From Boswellia sacra (Eukaryota > Streptophyta > Magnoliopsida > Sapindales > Burseraceae), in NCBI GenBank assembly GCA_013180625.2, contig SNVD02016092.1:744001-808000 (forward strand): a stretch of 64,000 nt of DNA. The letters run 5' to 3'. Shown here in pieces: positions 43,600-55,390 of this stretch. Every line of letters starts with the position of its first letter. Within the stretch, counting starts at the first letter, position 1. The notes beneath the pieces are model-generated. The model did not search any database, had not been told where the DNA came from, and was given only the letters and a program-made list of their open reading frames with translations. The position numbers and the translations under genes are program-made.

Positions 43600-44756
43600 T
43601 GCCACTAGTCAACACTTGAGCCTCCACCTCTACGGAATTCTCCCCATCCAGTATTGGATACCGTACGCAAATAAGGAATCAAACCCACGTTGTACTGAAG
43701 AAAAACCTCCATCCCCAGTATCAGCTCAAAATCACTCAATGGAACTACTGTCAAATTCACCCCGTCTTGAACAGTCCCTTGCCCTATGAGATCCGTCACA
43801 AATGAAGCACCCCGTAAGCTTACTTTTGCCCTGCTGTAAATATCCTTGTTTGGTCTTGCTAGACTCGGCTTCCATGGTCACCCCCTTGGAAACTCCAGCC
43901 TTCTTCCTTCCCTCGGGTTTCTTCCTCTCATGCATGGAAAATGCCTCAAAATGGAAGTCAACCAAACCATCCGCAACAGCAATTGTAGTGGGTAAATCTG
44001 TTACCCCTTTGCCTACGCAACTCTGTTTGTGCCCAAGGCTGCAATCCCGATACAAAGTTGAAAAGCTTATCTTCATCCGACATATTCTTGATGTCCAACA
44101 TCAAGGAGTTGAATTCCTTTACGTACTCCCGCACAGAAACCGTGTGCTTGAGTTTCTTAAGGCTCTCCCCTGCAAGCCACCCCGCATTGCAAGGTAGGAA
44201 TTGACCCTTCAATTCCTGTTTGAGTGTTTCCCACATCTCAATGGCTGGTCTCACTGCATTGGCATCTTCTTGGATACGAGTGCGCCACCAAAGCATCGCA
44301 TCACCCACCAAATACATGCTAGCGATGGTTACTTTCTCGGTCTCGGCCACTCTAGCAGCTTTGAAGTACTGCTCCATATCCCACAAGAAATTATTTAGCT
44401 CTTTGGCGTCCCTCATTCCGCCAAATGGTTTTAGCTCCGGCACCTTGATTCCCGAATGGACAGCCCCTACTACCCCAGATGCAGTACTCATTGCTTGCTT
44501 GATCACTTTAAGTTCATCCTTCATCTCTATGAGGCTTTTACTTAAGCGTATCAGTCAAGGCAATGATGTCCTCCAAAATAACATCAAATTTCTCGTTCAC
44601 CTCACGCATGAACTCTACCAATGTTTCGTGCAAAGTTGCAATCTCAGCCCCATGCATCTCCGATTACTCCATCAAGCTCCCCTCCTGTTGAGCTTGTGGT
44701 ATGCCAACCAGCGCCTCTAATTGTGCCAATCTATCTTTGAGCGTCTCCCCAGACAT
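43600..44756 (-). pseudogene. Gypsy gag and protease remnant (nested antisense element)
   Basis: Begins ATG at 44754-44756 (MSGETLKDRLAQLEALVGIP), has two stops in the N-terminal coiled region, then a well-kept capsid: ELKPFGGMRDAKELNNFLWD, MEQYFKA, TIASMYLVGDAMLWWRTR, LKQELKGQFLPCN, VREYVKEFNSLMLDI. A frameshift near 43997 follows. The zinc knuckle CFICDGSHRARDC is near 43790-43830. Right after it a deletion joins to the end of the protease domain (VNLTVVPLSDFELILGMEVF) in another frame, so the catalytic DSG/DTG segment is missing. Confidence 0.85.
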
Positions 44757-44928
44757 TATGCTCAAAAGATAACCAGAATGTGAGTAGGTAGAAACAAGTT
44801 ACGCAAGATACCTTAAACCCCCGCTCGAATGCCACTTTGGCCCTCGTAGCCAAACTGGACCTCTTTGCCAACTTGGCCCTCCTAGCCAACCTTGGCTCTC
44901 CTTACCACAACCGGACTCTGATACCACT

Positions 44929-46257
44929 TGTCACAGGACTTTTTTCTGATATGCGGATTGCCCTGCGATAACACTAAGCCCCCACTTAGCCAGCTACTCG
45001 ATAAACCGCTTTGGAGGTTCTCACCGAGGCATGCGTAACTAAACTCACAATTTTTTAAGAACGCACACAAAAGGATTTACGGAGACACCGACTTCCAACT
45101 TTTTTTTTTATTGCCTCAAAGAAAAGAATACAATCCGCCCCAAGATTGTGTGCTGGAAACACTCACAATGACACTTACACTAGCTACTCTGTTTGCTAAG
45201 TGTTTTCCCCTTGTGTCACTCTCTACCCCTGTAGAGTTCTACCTGGAGACCTCTCTCTGGAGTGTCTACCTATTTCCAGCCTACCATCTTGATACATATA
45301 TATAGCCAACCAACAACCCTGGCTGCTAGGCTCCATGTAGTTGACATCCCCAACTACTAGGCTAGGTGGCGCACTCCTACGCTGCCACATAATCCTCCAC
45401 TCCCCCATAAGTACAGATCATGGGAGTTAACTACCCGTAACTCCCCACTTCCTCTCATGGGTATAACCACCCATGATTGAAGATCATGGCATGGAAGCAA
45501 CTCCTCCGAGTAACTTCCCACTCCAGAAGTAACCACTTCGAGTAACTTCCCACTCCGGAAGTAACCACCCGAGTAACTTCCTACTTCCCTCATGAGCATA
45601 ACTACCCATGAGTGGGATCATGGCATGGAATATGGGAATTAACTTCCCACTACCATTCCTATTCTCAAGGACATGGTTGAGCCCTCTCAACCACTAAGTT
45701 AGTGGGGAAGTTACATTTCCTACACCTTAGGAAATAACTTTCACCCCACTACTTCCTTATTTTTAGAAACCACAATCCTCCTGGATATGTGCCATGTTTT
45801 AAGCCCACTAACACGCCCATATGCACCATGAACCGCTGCTGTGCGCCATGTCGTCCGATGCCATGCGCCATGTCGCCACTTTGTGGTGCGCTACCCGTGC
45901 GCATGCTTGCTACCTCGCAAGCGTCCCAGCCCGCATGCGTGCATGTGCTAGTGTCCATGCGCTACGTTGCCCCCAACGTGCGCGTAGCATTGTTGTGTCG
46001 CGCCCAACTCCTGTGTGCGCTCCACACATCATGCCCGTAACCCGTACGTGCATGTTATCTCACTATGCCACACCCATCTCATGTGCGTGCCATACTACGC
46101 TCGCTACCCATGCATGCGTATTATTTCGTTGCGCTACACATCCATGTGCACTCACCCATGTGCTTCTCGTGGGCATGCACCCTTGCAGCCCCCTCCAAGC
46201 CATGGCATAGCGCAAGACATGCTATGCCAGCCATGTGCGAAAATTAAGGGTGTAACA
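44929..46257 (-). repeat. LTR of the nested antisense Gypsy element
   Basis: 1329 bp, plus-strand ends TGTCACAGGA…GGGTGTAACA, i.e. TGTTACACCC…TCCTGTGACA in element orientation. The 45790-46230 part is rich in CATGC/GCGCAT words. Only this copy exists in the window. Confidence 0.8.
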
Positions 46258-46620
46258 GTCGGCCTCCAACCACTTTTCAACCTCCGGTTCACTATCTGAG
46301 GTAGCAGAGGACGACCAGTCACTCTCCCCTTCAGTATTCACCACCTTCTGGTTAACAGAGCTCTGTCCTAGCTCACGATCCTGACCGAAGAAGTTTTGAT
46401 AAAACTCATTAACTTCTTTACGGTTGGTCACAGGATCCTTATCCCTGGAAGACTGGGTTTGATGACTCGATTCCCGCCGCAGCACTTTCACAGTGGTTTT
46501 AACTTTAGCCATCTGCACAGTCAAAGAGGGATCGTTAGTCATCAAACCAAGTCTACTGACGGAGGGAAGAGATGAAAGGAAATAAATACTGGAGGACCGT
46601 ATTGAAAGTTTTTCAAAATA
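46258..46620 (-). other. Minus-strand open frame antisense to the LTR element
   Basis: The frame starts ATG near 46515 (MAKVKTTVKVLRRESSHQ, then DKDPVTNRKEVNEFYQNFFG) and is hydrophilic and Ser/Glu-rich to about 46260, where it enters the nested LTR. No family is recognised. Antisense ORFs of this sort exist in some Tat-lineage Gypsy elements, so it may be such an ORF, cut by the nested insertion; this is inference. Confidence 0.35.
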
Positions 46621-46635
46621 GCCCTCAAAAAATAC

Positions 46636-47165
46636 TTTGAAAAATTGGCGGAAACACCCCCGAGAAGAAAAATTAAAGTCTAAAAATTCGAGAAAACACC
46701 CCCGCGAAGAAAAAATAAGGTTTGAAAATTCGCGGAAACCCGCGAATAAAAATGAAGTTTGAAAATTCGCGGAAACACCCCTGCGAAGAAAAAATAAAAG
46801 TCTAAAAATTCGCGGAAACACCCCCGCGAATAAAAAATAAAAGTTTAAAAATTCACAAAAACACCCCCGTGGAAAAAAAAGGGGTTTGGAAATTCGTGGA
46901 AACACCCCCGCGAAATAAAAATTGAAGTTTGAAATTTCGCGAAAACACCCCCGTAAAATAAAAATTGAAGTTTGAAAATTCGCGAAAATACCTCCGCAGA
47001 GAAATAATTAAAGTTTGAAAATTCGCGGAAACACCCCCGCGGAGAAAAAATTAAAGTTTGAAATTTCGCGGAAACACCCCCGCAAAATTAAATCAAGGTT
47101 TGAAATTTTGCAAGAACACCCCCACAGTTATTAAATGAAATTTCAAAATTTGCTGACATGCCCCC
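46636..47165. repeat. Minisatellite, about 13 units of ~42 bp
   Basis: The unit contains ATTCGCGGAAACACCCCCGCG followed by an A-rich spacer and GTTTGAAA or TCTAAAA. Unit starts are near 46648, 46688, 46727, 46761, 46808, 46850, 46891, 46934, 46978, 47020, 47062, 47105 and 47148. Because 42 is divisible by three, minus-strand frames stay open with a 14-residue repeat; that is not evidence of a protein. Confidence 0.88.
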
Positions 47166-47167
47166 AC

Positions 47168-48040
47168 GCTTATCCAAATTTCCCAGAGGAAGTCCCTGCA
47201 AAATCACGTAACCTGCATGCCGCATGCAGCGCGTCCCACCGGCTCGCCCCCGCGGGCTCGTCCCCGCGTGCCCAACGCCCCGCCGACTCGTCCCCGCGTG
47301 CCCAGCGCCCCGCGAGCCCGTTCATTGCCGCCCAGCGCCTCGAGCTCGCCTCTCCTCGCCCGAGCGCCCCATGCACGCCTCGCGCTGCGCCCAGCGCCCA
47401 CGCGGGTAGCCCCAGCGCCCAGCACGCACGCGAGCAGCCCCAGCGCCCAGCCCTCGCTACTCGCCCCTGCGCACACCAGGCTCGCCCCTCGCCCGCACAC
47501 CCCAGCGCCTCGCGACCTCGCCCGCTCGCCCCAGCGCACCCCAGCGCCCCGCGAGTTCGTCCATGCGCGCCCAACGCCTCGAGCTCGTCTCTGTGCACCC
47601 CGCCTTCGCGAGCTCGCCTCGCGCACTCGCATGCCTCCCCCTGCGTGCCCAGCGCCTTGCTTGCCTTCCCCCTGCGCGCCCAGCGCCTTGTCCTGCGCCC
47701 CCTGCGCCTTGCATGTTTCTCCCTAGAGCGCCCAGCGCTCACCTGCCTCTCCCAGCGCGCCCTGCGCTCACCTGCTTCTCCCCTGCGCGCCCAGCGCCTC
47801 GAGCTCGTCCCTGCGCCCCCGCCTTCGCAAGCTCACCCGTCGAACCCAGATGCTGGGCGCCCCCGTGCGCATAGCAGCTCGTCCCTGCGCCCCCGCCTTC
47901 GCAAGCTCACCTGTGAGGATGCTGCTCGCCATGCATGCGTAGGCAGCTCGCCCTCGCGAGCTTGCTACGCATGCTGCTCGCCCATGCATGCATAGGCAAC
48001 TCGCCCTCGTGAGCTTGTTGCGCACGCTGCGCGCCCCCGC
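47168..48040. repeat. Very GC-rich degenerate repeat tract
   Basis: Dominated by GCGCCCAGCGCC, CGAGCTCGCC, CCTGCGC and CGCCTCGAGCTCG words with irregular spacing. G+C is far above the rest of the window. All frames on both strands are long and open (Ala/Pro/Arg/Ser), the usual result of GC richness. Confidence 0.85.
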
Positions 48041-48041
48041 A

Positions 48042-48517
48042 AGCTTGTCCTTGGCATCCCACAAAACATCAACTTCATCCTTGTTGAGCATCAAAATGCT
48101 TGATCTCACAAAAGCTGTGTGAAACATAACTCTGAACATCATCTCCTCACGTGCCAGATCATCCTCCAAATGGACGCACTCAAGAACAACATCCCCTTGA
48201 ACTCGACAATAAATATCTATTTTCACCAGCGCACATTCATCTTGTAGGTAATGGCGGAGATGTTTCTTCATCCTTGGAGTTGAAAACAGAAGTTTGGAAC
48301 TTCTATTGGCTGGTGTTTTGGGGTCCTGGCCGTACACACGTATAACTGGCCTGCAACCCTCTACCCCGTAAACCGGAAGGACTCTGAGGATCAGACAATC
48401 CAAAAGTAGAGGTGTATCAGATGGAAGCCAATCAGAACCCAAATTCCTTCTAGAGATGTACTGAAGGTATCTCATCTGCGAGGGTTGTGGGTTTAGAGGC
48501 GACAAAAGATGGAGAAG
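48042..48517 (-). pseudogene. Captured formin (class II) PTEN-C2 domain fragment, antisense in the LTR element
   Basis: About 158 uninterrupted codons: LLHLLSPLNPQPSQMRYLQY, ISRRNLGSDW, LLLDCLILRVLPVYG, CRPVIRVYGQDPKTPANRSS, KLLFSTPRMKKHLRHYLQDE, CALVKIDIYCRVQGDVVLEC, REEMMFRVMFHTAFVRSSIL, MLNKDEVDVLWDAKDKL. This is the PTEN-like C2 domain at the N-terminus of plant class II formins (actin nucleators). Upstream phosphatase-like part and FH1/FH2 are absent. Similarity stops abruptly at both ends: into the GC-rich tract at 48042 and into unrelated sequence at 48517. No introns interrupt it. It is antisense to the retroelement, whose own strand is plus. Confidence 0.88.
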
Positions 48518-48988
48518 TATGCATAAACCATACTATTGACTATTGCTTCGACTCGGAAACAATTTCACGTGGTTGGAAATTGTTTTACCTAAGTCTTTTT
48601 CTAAAGTTTCTACTGCTTTATAGTTAGCCAACACCTTGCTTCCATAGTGACCACTTGGATAAAAAATTTTCATGCTTTTAAACCTACATACTACGGTCCC
48701 GCAGCCATGAATCCCACCTTTGTGAACTATGCATGCATGTTCAGAACTCTTCGGAAAAGCATATTGAGAAAATCCAACACCTACAATACAATTTTTTCAA
48801 AGCCGCAATATTTGAACAACATTCATTGAAAATAGAAAAGAGAAGGGAGAAGGGAATGTTTACCTCTTGCTGTGTTTGTCCGGAGTACCCCACGCGACAA
48901 CCTTCCGAACTTGTCTCCTTCAAGAACCCAAAATAACTAAATAGTCCCTACGCCGACCCATTAGTCGACTTGGGCCTGGGGGGACTAC
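48518..48988 (+). other. 3' non-coding region of the LTR element with polypurine tract
   Basis: No coding similarity. Ends in GACTTGGGCCTGGGGGGACT just before the right LTR. Confidence 0.6.
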
Positions 48989-49428
48989 TGTTATGGCCAT
49001 AACAATATTGGGTTCAATTATTTCTAATACAGTAAGCCCATTACTGAAGCCCAATATTTGGGCCCATTGTCTGGGTTCCGCAATGACCCATCTTGGCTCA
49101 ATTAATTCTGATACAGTAAGCCCATTACTGTAGCCCATTATCTGGGTCCCACAATGGCCCATCCTGACTCCTATATAAACCCTCCGAATTATTGCTCAAG
49201 GTATGCACACTTTTCTGAACTTATTCTCTCTCTAAATTTCCTTTACTTTTGAGAACTTCTCTCTCTAGGAAATTCTCCCAGAAAATTTCGGAGTGCCGGA
49301 AACTGATTTGAGCGTCGGAGGGTTCTCGCCGGCACCCCTGTCTATTTTTCTTTGCTCGCAGGACTGGACCCGACGTACAACCTAAGTTCCGACTCGCTTC
49401 CCGACCGTCCGAAAATTGTGTATCAACA
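48989..49428 (+). repeat. Right LTR of the 41-49 kb element
   Basis: 440 bp, same ends as the left LTR. It lacks 12 bases (CACCGCCGG region) and is followed by TSD TTAAC. Confidence 0.92.
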
Positions 49429-49433
49429 TTAAC

Positions 49434-50431
49434 TATTTTGGTTGGTTATGTACATAAAACTACTATTTTTTACTACAATTCAATGATAGTGAATTGATTT
49501 CACTTGAGTACTATCATATTTTACTTTAATATTAGACGGAATGCAGTTTTTGTTTTAAAAAATCATTTCTTTATTTTCTAAAGTCATCAATTTCAAGAAT
49601 ATTATTGGAATAACGGATTTTTGACCGATAATAAATGATTTGATGAAATTATTCGTAAATAACCCAAAAAATGATAGTCTTGACCATGTGCTCTATGTTC
49701 TCACTTCTCATCTAAAAAATTACGTTCTTTATCTTGAAAATTGAATTTATTTATTGAAAAATTGATCTAAAGAGGTAATTTATTAATTAAAAATTACTAA
49801 ATACATAATTTTTAAGATAAATTATCTAATGTTCAAATAATAGTGTATTCTTTTTAAAATTTATTCTAAATTTTATATCTCAAATAATACGTATTTAATA
49901 TAAGTTTATACAATAAATATTATGGCAATACAATTAATGATATGATATAACGTTATAGTTTTAATTTTATATTATATCATTTACAATATATAATTTTGAG
50001 ATATAAGTTATTAGTTTTAATTTTATACTATATTATTTAGAATATATGATTTTGAGATATACATCACTGCTAATCCGACCTCGGGACACTATCGTATAGA
50101 GGAATTTGATTTTTTTTAAATTCATTTTCTTGGATACTATGACAAACCATGTATACACTATGTAAAATTAACTCATTTTATAATGTTTGCGGGGTTTATT
50201 ACGATTTAACAACTAGTTAACAATAAGAATAATAATAATAAGTAAAATAAACTTAAAAAAAAAAAAAAAGTGAAATCTACTCAAAGTTGTTGAGAATGTA
50301 CTCTTTTGAGTCTCAGTCACCCGAAACCCAACCAACTTTGTTTGAGCACTGTGTCTTTTTATCTCTTTAAACAATCTTTTGCTCTCTCTCTTCTCCTCTA
50401 AGTCTCACCTGTAATTAATCAATCAACAGCT

Positions 50432-50474
<43 letters not shown>

Positions 50475-50521
50475 ATTATTTCTGATCTTCTCTGTGTGTC
50501 TTAGAATTCAATTAATTAATC
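49434..50521. promoter_or_regulatory. Upstream region and leader of the hydrolase gene, with (CT)n tract
   Basis: AT-rich to about 50270, then a C/T-rich leader. (CT)n microsatellite at about 50438-50472 lies about 50 bases before the ATG; such Y-patch/CT tracts are common in plant 5' leaders. No clear TATA box was chosen. Confidence 0.5.
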
Positions 50522-53500
50522 ATGTCAAGCTTCACACTTGAGTCCTGCACAGTTGAAACCACTGATGGGGTCAAGCTCCACTCCAGAGTGTTCAAGCCTA
50601 GAGAAGCAGAGCTCAAGGGCGATTTGGTGGTCGTTCTTGTCCACCCTTACTCCGTCTTGGGTGGCTGTCAAGGTCTTCTTAAAGGCATGGCTTCTGGGTT
50701 GGCTGGGAGAGGTTACAGGGCTGTCACTTTTGACATGAGAGGCGTTGGCAAGTCCACTGGAAGGGCTTCTCTTACTGGGTTTGCTGAAGTTAAGGATGTT
50801 GTTGCTGTCTGCAAATGGGTCTGTCAGAATCTGTCCACTAACAGGATCTTGTTGGTGGGTTCTTCTGCAGGTATGGGTTGGTTTTTGTTTTTTGTTTTGA
50901 TTTTTTTTTTTCGCTAGAGCCTTGATGGATCAAGTTTGGTTCTTGTTTTGGTTGGTTAAGGGTGGTGGATAATTGCTTGTGTGGTTTGTGTTGATGGGGA
51001 ATTTTTAGATCTATCTATGCTATTAGACGCTGGAGCTAGACACTGGAGCTATATGCATATTTTTTATTAAAAGAAGATAAAACAAAAACACTTTAGTATA
51101 AAGAGAGGAACTTTCCTGTCTTGGTGAGTAAGAAAATGGAAACTTGTCCCTTACACTTCTGGGAAGAGATGTTATCATACTTTGGTATTAAAAAAAAAAG
51201 TTTTAATTTGGGTGAAATTTATGGTTTCAAGTTAATTTGTTTACAGTTTCGTTGCTGGGCGTTTCATATGCTGACTTGTGGAGTTTGATCTAGATTTGGG
51301 TTTTGAAGGTTTTTGCTTCTTGCTGATTTTGGTTTTTGCTTGTTGATACAAGTGGGGAAACGGAAAATATGGGTCTTTTGGGAACGATTATCTTCAATAG
51401 AAGTTTAGGCCAGTAGATGATGCCAAATTCTTCAGATCAGTTTTAATTTCTCCCTTTTCTTTTTGGTTCCCATTTTAGTTTAAAGTTTCTGCCTGGATTT
51501 GCAGATAATGTTTGGGAGATTGATTCAGTGGTTCCTTTTTGAAAATGATACTTTAGGGTTTGTTGGTTCTTTATACGTTTTATTATTTTTTTTTAGATTT
51601 CTTAGCCCTTTTTTCCCTTAAATCTCAAGGCGAAGATAACATAAATCCTTAGCTGCTTGAATAGAATACATTCCGAGACGGCCTTCATTTTATTATTTCG
51701 ATTTCATGTTCTTGGCTCTGGACTTTTCATGAGTGGAAGTTGATCTCAATGGTTTTTACTTCTTTCTATTTACAGTAAGAGTATGGTCTTTTGAGTGTTT
51801 TTCTGGAATCTCCTTTCAGTGGTGATTAATACTCAGCTATTGGAACAAGGATTAGAAGGATCAAAGACTGAAAACATGTGTAAGACATCAATCAAATAAG
51901 TTGGGTAGTTATTTTCAGGGTTAGGCTATGTTTGGTACTTCATTTGTATACTCAAAGTTATTATGAAATTTAGATTTTTAAATGTTGTTCATTAGCTTGA
52001 GTTCTTTAGTGACTTCTATTAGAGCCTCCCAATTGTTTGAGATAATAAATATAGACCCTTGAATTACTAAATGAATAATTAAAATATTATAGTAATTGCT
52101 GCTATAACTACAAATGAATCATTTGTTGGTGTCAAAGCAGTGAGCCACTCCATGATATCTTGATGGAAATCTCTTGATAGATTTTAGTTGATAGTGCAAC
52201 TATTATAGTGTATTACATGCTCTAGAATATGCGATGTTTGATGCTTTCATTCTCCTACCTATGACACTTCCATCAAAATAGAAAGACGGGCATGACAGAG
52301 TGAGCTGAAGTATGTGAAAGCAGCAAGTGAAGCAAAAAGAAAACAAGAGAGAAAAAAGAGAGAGAGCCGAGAGGGAAGTGGAGGAAAATTGGTCAGATTT
52401 CAACAACTTGAATCAAGAGATTAAATTGTCCAATGTGCTCCGATTTTGCTAAATTTGGAGGAATGAACCTTGTCAATATGCTCTACAATCCTATCGGTTT
52501 GATTTTTCGATTACTTTCTCTTTTGTGTAATTTCGTAAATTCATTTGCTAGACACAAAACTTACATTATGTTGCATTTTGTTATAAAATCCAGCTTTGAT
52601 GATGATGTTAAGTTTTTGTGCGTCAAGATATTTATGTCTTTGATGTTTTGATGTGGTTAGCCTCTATATTGTTTAGAGAGTGGGACAGTGTGAAACACAT
52701 TATTATTGATAGTAAAAGTTTGATTGAGATTGAAGTTCACCCATGGTTTTTTTTCGATTTCCCACAACAGTCGATGAAACCAATTTTTATGTGGAAAAAA
52801 TCTGAATTGGGAAAAAAACCATAGGAGGACTTTAGTCCCTTTCAAACTTCCACTATTAATAATAATGGGTTTACAAAATTTTCAATTTTCTAAACAACAT
52901 AAGAAACTCATCACATCAATAAGATAACCTCAAAGATATCAATATCTTGACTTACAACTCAAAAACATTATCAAAAGATGGATTTCACAATCAAATGCAA
53001 CATAAAGTAAGTTTTGTATTTAACAAGTGGTATGAGAAAATAGACAAACCGATAGAATTGTAGAAGATGTTGCCAAGGTGTATCCCTCAAAATTTGAGCT
53101 AATTTGGTGATTTTTTGGCCGTTTGATTTAGAAAATCAAAGCTTTGAATCCCTAGTCCCTTTTCTTCCTACTCTGTCTTGGCTTGCTCACTGTTTCCTCT
53201 CCTTTTCAAATCAATTTCACGCTACTTGCTGCCTCATTTTGATAAAGTTTCTTTCGTCCTTTTGTGCTTTTCTTTTTCTTTTTATTTTTGCATTTTATGG
53301 GCTTATCTATTTGTTTATTTGTTAGGCTCTAAGCCCACTTGAGATGGACCCAAAAAAATTAGTGTTACCAGCAATGAAGTACCCTAAACATGTAAATTAT
53401 TTTTCATCCGCTTTCTGCTTTCTATGTTTATTTCCAGTGGCTTAGATTTAATGCAAAATATTGGATCTTTTGATATCTGATTGTTAGAGATAGGGATGTG

Positions 53501-54231
53501 CAATAGTAGTGAGTAAGCTATTTGTATGCGAATTGTGGGATGTAACAAATTTCTGGTTTCTTGCATAAAAAATAGCTAATGAACCATGTTTATTAAGAAC
53601 TGTTCCGTAAAATTAGATGTAAGGAGTTTCCAGAAATTCTCAAAAGCAAAATAAACAAAGTCTGCTTTAAGCACTCATGTCCTGTATTCCTCCCTTTTGT
53701 AATAGTGGCAATTATTTCCTTTCCTGTGGTTGTATTAGCCATTTATTCTCAATATGATATTAATGCTAATTGCATTATAATGATAGATGAGATTCTGTGG
53801 TGCTTTTGCAATATTAAGTATTCCATTCAGTGTGCCACGTACTTGGACTTCGAAAACATATTCAATCTAACAATACCTGATTTTTTCTTTATCATCTGTT
53901 ATCAGGTGCACCAATTGCCGGTTCTGCAGTTAAGGATATTGAACAAGTTGTTGGATATGTAAGCTTGGGGTATCCTTTTGGTATGATGGCTTCAATCCTT
54001 TTTGGGCGACACCATAAAGCCATTCTGGAATCCCCGAAGCCAAAACTCTTTGTTATGGGAACTCGAGACGGGTTTACGAGCGTAAAACAGCTGAATAATA
54101 AGCTGAGTTCTGCCAAGGGGCGAGTTGAAACTCACCTAATTGAAGGAGTAAGCCACTTCCAAATGGAAGGCCCCGAGTATGACGCTGAGATGGTGAACCT
54201 TATCCTTGAATTCATTGCATCATTGTTGTAG
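50522..54231 (+). CDS. Alpha/beta-hydrolase superfamily protein
   Basis: Two exons, 50522-50870 and 53906-54231, join in phase (GCAG|GTATGG, ATCAG|G) to give 224 aa. Begins MSSFTLESCTVETTDGVKLH. The hydrolase core shows the HPY loop after strand 3 (VVVLVHPYSVLGGC), FDMRGVGKSTGR, the nucleophile elbow G113-S-S115-A-G117 (Ser115), the acid in MGTRDGF (Asp171) and the histidine in GVSHFQMEGP (His200): a complete triad. The size and layout fit the small COG2945-type hydrolases; the substrate is unknown. No signal peptide is visible, so cytosolic location is inferred. The 3.0-kb intron falls exactly at the nucleophile elbow and holds no recognisable gene. Its 3' end converges on the EML gene 1.16 kb away. 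Confidence 0.92.
50871..53905 (+). other. Large intron of the hydrolase gene
   Basis: 3035 bases of T-rich sequence. An (AG)-rich patch lies near 52350. Scattered short frames have no recognisable similarity, and no terminal-repeat element was resolved. Confidence 0.6.
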
Positions 54232-55390
54232 TATCAGCCAGTTCTTGGAGTTGTGCTTGTGCAGAATTCCTGAAACTGTTTTCCATATGGGCTTTGTGCA
54301 TTATATGTATATGCTGATTTCTCATATTTGTTTGGTTTGCAGGAAATTAAATGCTTGGACTGCATCATCACCACAGTTAAATTTGATTCTAAAATGTGCT
54401 TCTGCAGAGAGCGTTTAAAGAGTTTAAAAAAAATATTTTTACAAGAACATTTGATTTTTTGTTTTTTTTTTTTGTTTCCTGAGAAATGCCCATCCAATGT
54501 TTCTAAAATCAACACGCTAATGCCTTTTTCTTAATTCCCCGCTATATAAGTATATATTAGCCAAATATTTCAAAATAAACATGAAAGTATAGTTTAGAAG
54601 CGGAGAGAGAGAGAGAGAGAGAGAGAGGCAACCACTATGAAGTAACATAATCATTACAAGGCCAGAAAAAAAATTTACATGTACAAGTATTGAGATAAAT
54701 TAAGCTTACAGTTGGGATAAAACCTAACAATTGACAACAAATATCTCTAGCCATGGAGTCATTGACCTGGCTGGTCATTAAGCTAGCTAAAAGGAATGGT
54801 GTAATACACAGGCCTATTAAATCACAAATGTCATCACTAAGATTCTTAGTGTTGATTATTGGATGCAACTCAACTCTTCTACCCTTTATCGCCATTATTG
54901 CCCTCTGACCCTTCAACAATTCCAACCATTTCACCATATAGCCGTTTTCTCCATCCTCGTTCCTGGTCTATAGACTGCCCTTTTGAGAATGGATGTTCTT
55001 CCCCCTCTGCTTTTATGGCAAAAAACAGAAACAGATGTGGGATTGTTTTTATGATCACAGACAATTTTATCACTGTAAAACAACTCTTGCATTACATGTC
55101 ACTCAAACAAGGTAGCAAGATCTTAATGAAAATTTTCTCCACCAAACTTGTAAATGGGTAAAGAGACCAGTACATAACTGGCAAGAAAAAGAAATTAACT
55201 TGAGAAACCATAAAACATTTTTGGGGCGATTTGTGTGAACTTAATTGAAAAGGAATACACTAATAATTAACCGAAAATTTTTTACACAAATAGTACAGAC
55301 CAAAATCTGAATCTCCAAAAACTACAATGAGATGATACAACAGAAGACTGCGAGCTTTTTATTTCTTATTTTAAACATGGTTATATGTAA
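54232..55390. other. Convergent intergenic region (3' UTRs of hydrolase and EML)
   Basis: Contains a (GA)n microsatellite at 54604-54627 and no gene. Confidence 0.6.

Larger units (their letters stand above)
42540..46257 (-). mobile_element. Truncated Gypsy element nested in antisense orientation
   Basis: In minus orientation the order is LTR (46257-44929), primer site TGGTATCAGAGTCCGG at 44926-44911 (initiator-Met type), gag from the ATG at 44756, zinc knuckle, then a protease fragment. Only one LTR is present. RT, RNase H and integrase are missing, and the left boundary (about 42540) is not marked by an LTR end or TSD, so the 3' half was lost. Confidence 0.8.
41349..49428 (+). mobile_element. 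Non-autonomous LTR retrotransposon (Gypsy-like) with nested element and captured gene
   Basis: LTRs at 41349-41800 and 48989-49428, TSD TTAAC. A primer-site-like TTGGCGCCGTCTGTGGGAA follows the left LTR at 41802. A polypurine tract (GGGCCTGGGGGGACTAC) precedes the right LTR, giving plus orientation. The LTRs differ at about 14 positions plus a 12-base indel over 440 bases (about 3.2%), so roughly 1.2 million years under an assumed 1.3e-8 rate. Only a gag-like N-terminus is seen; no protease, RT or integrase of its own. The interior contains an inserted antisense Gypsy fragment (about 42540-46257), a 42-bp minisatellite, a GC-rich tract and an antisense formin fragment. Confidence 0.92.

Noticed and set aside
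43802..44720. Plus-strand frames of 131 and 166 aa
   Set aside because: Antisense shadows of the Gypsy gag on the minus strand.
46636..47165. 42-bp repeat array read as a repeat protein
   Set aside because: It stays open only because 42 is a multiple of three; residue usage (Phe/Arg/Gly with an FPRIF-like repeat) has no start context or family.
47135..47995. 286-aa plus-strand and several minus-strand open frames in the GC-rich tract
   Set aside because: All frames are open because of GC content. The products are Ala/Pro/Arg repeats with no domain.
54859..55161. 100-aa plus-strand frame between hydrolase and EML
   Set aside because: No similarity, lies in convergent 3' regions, no splice or promoter signals.
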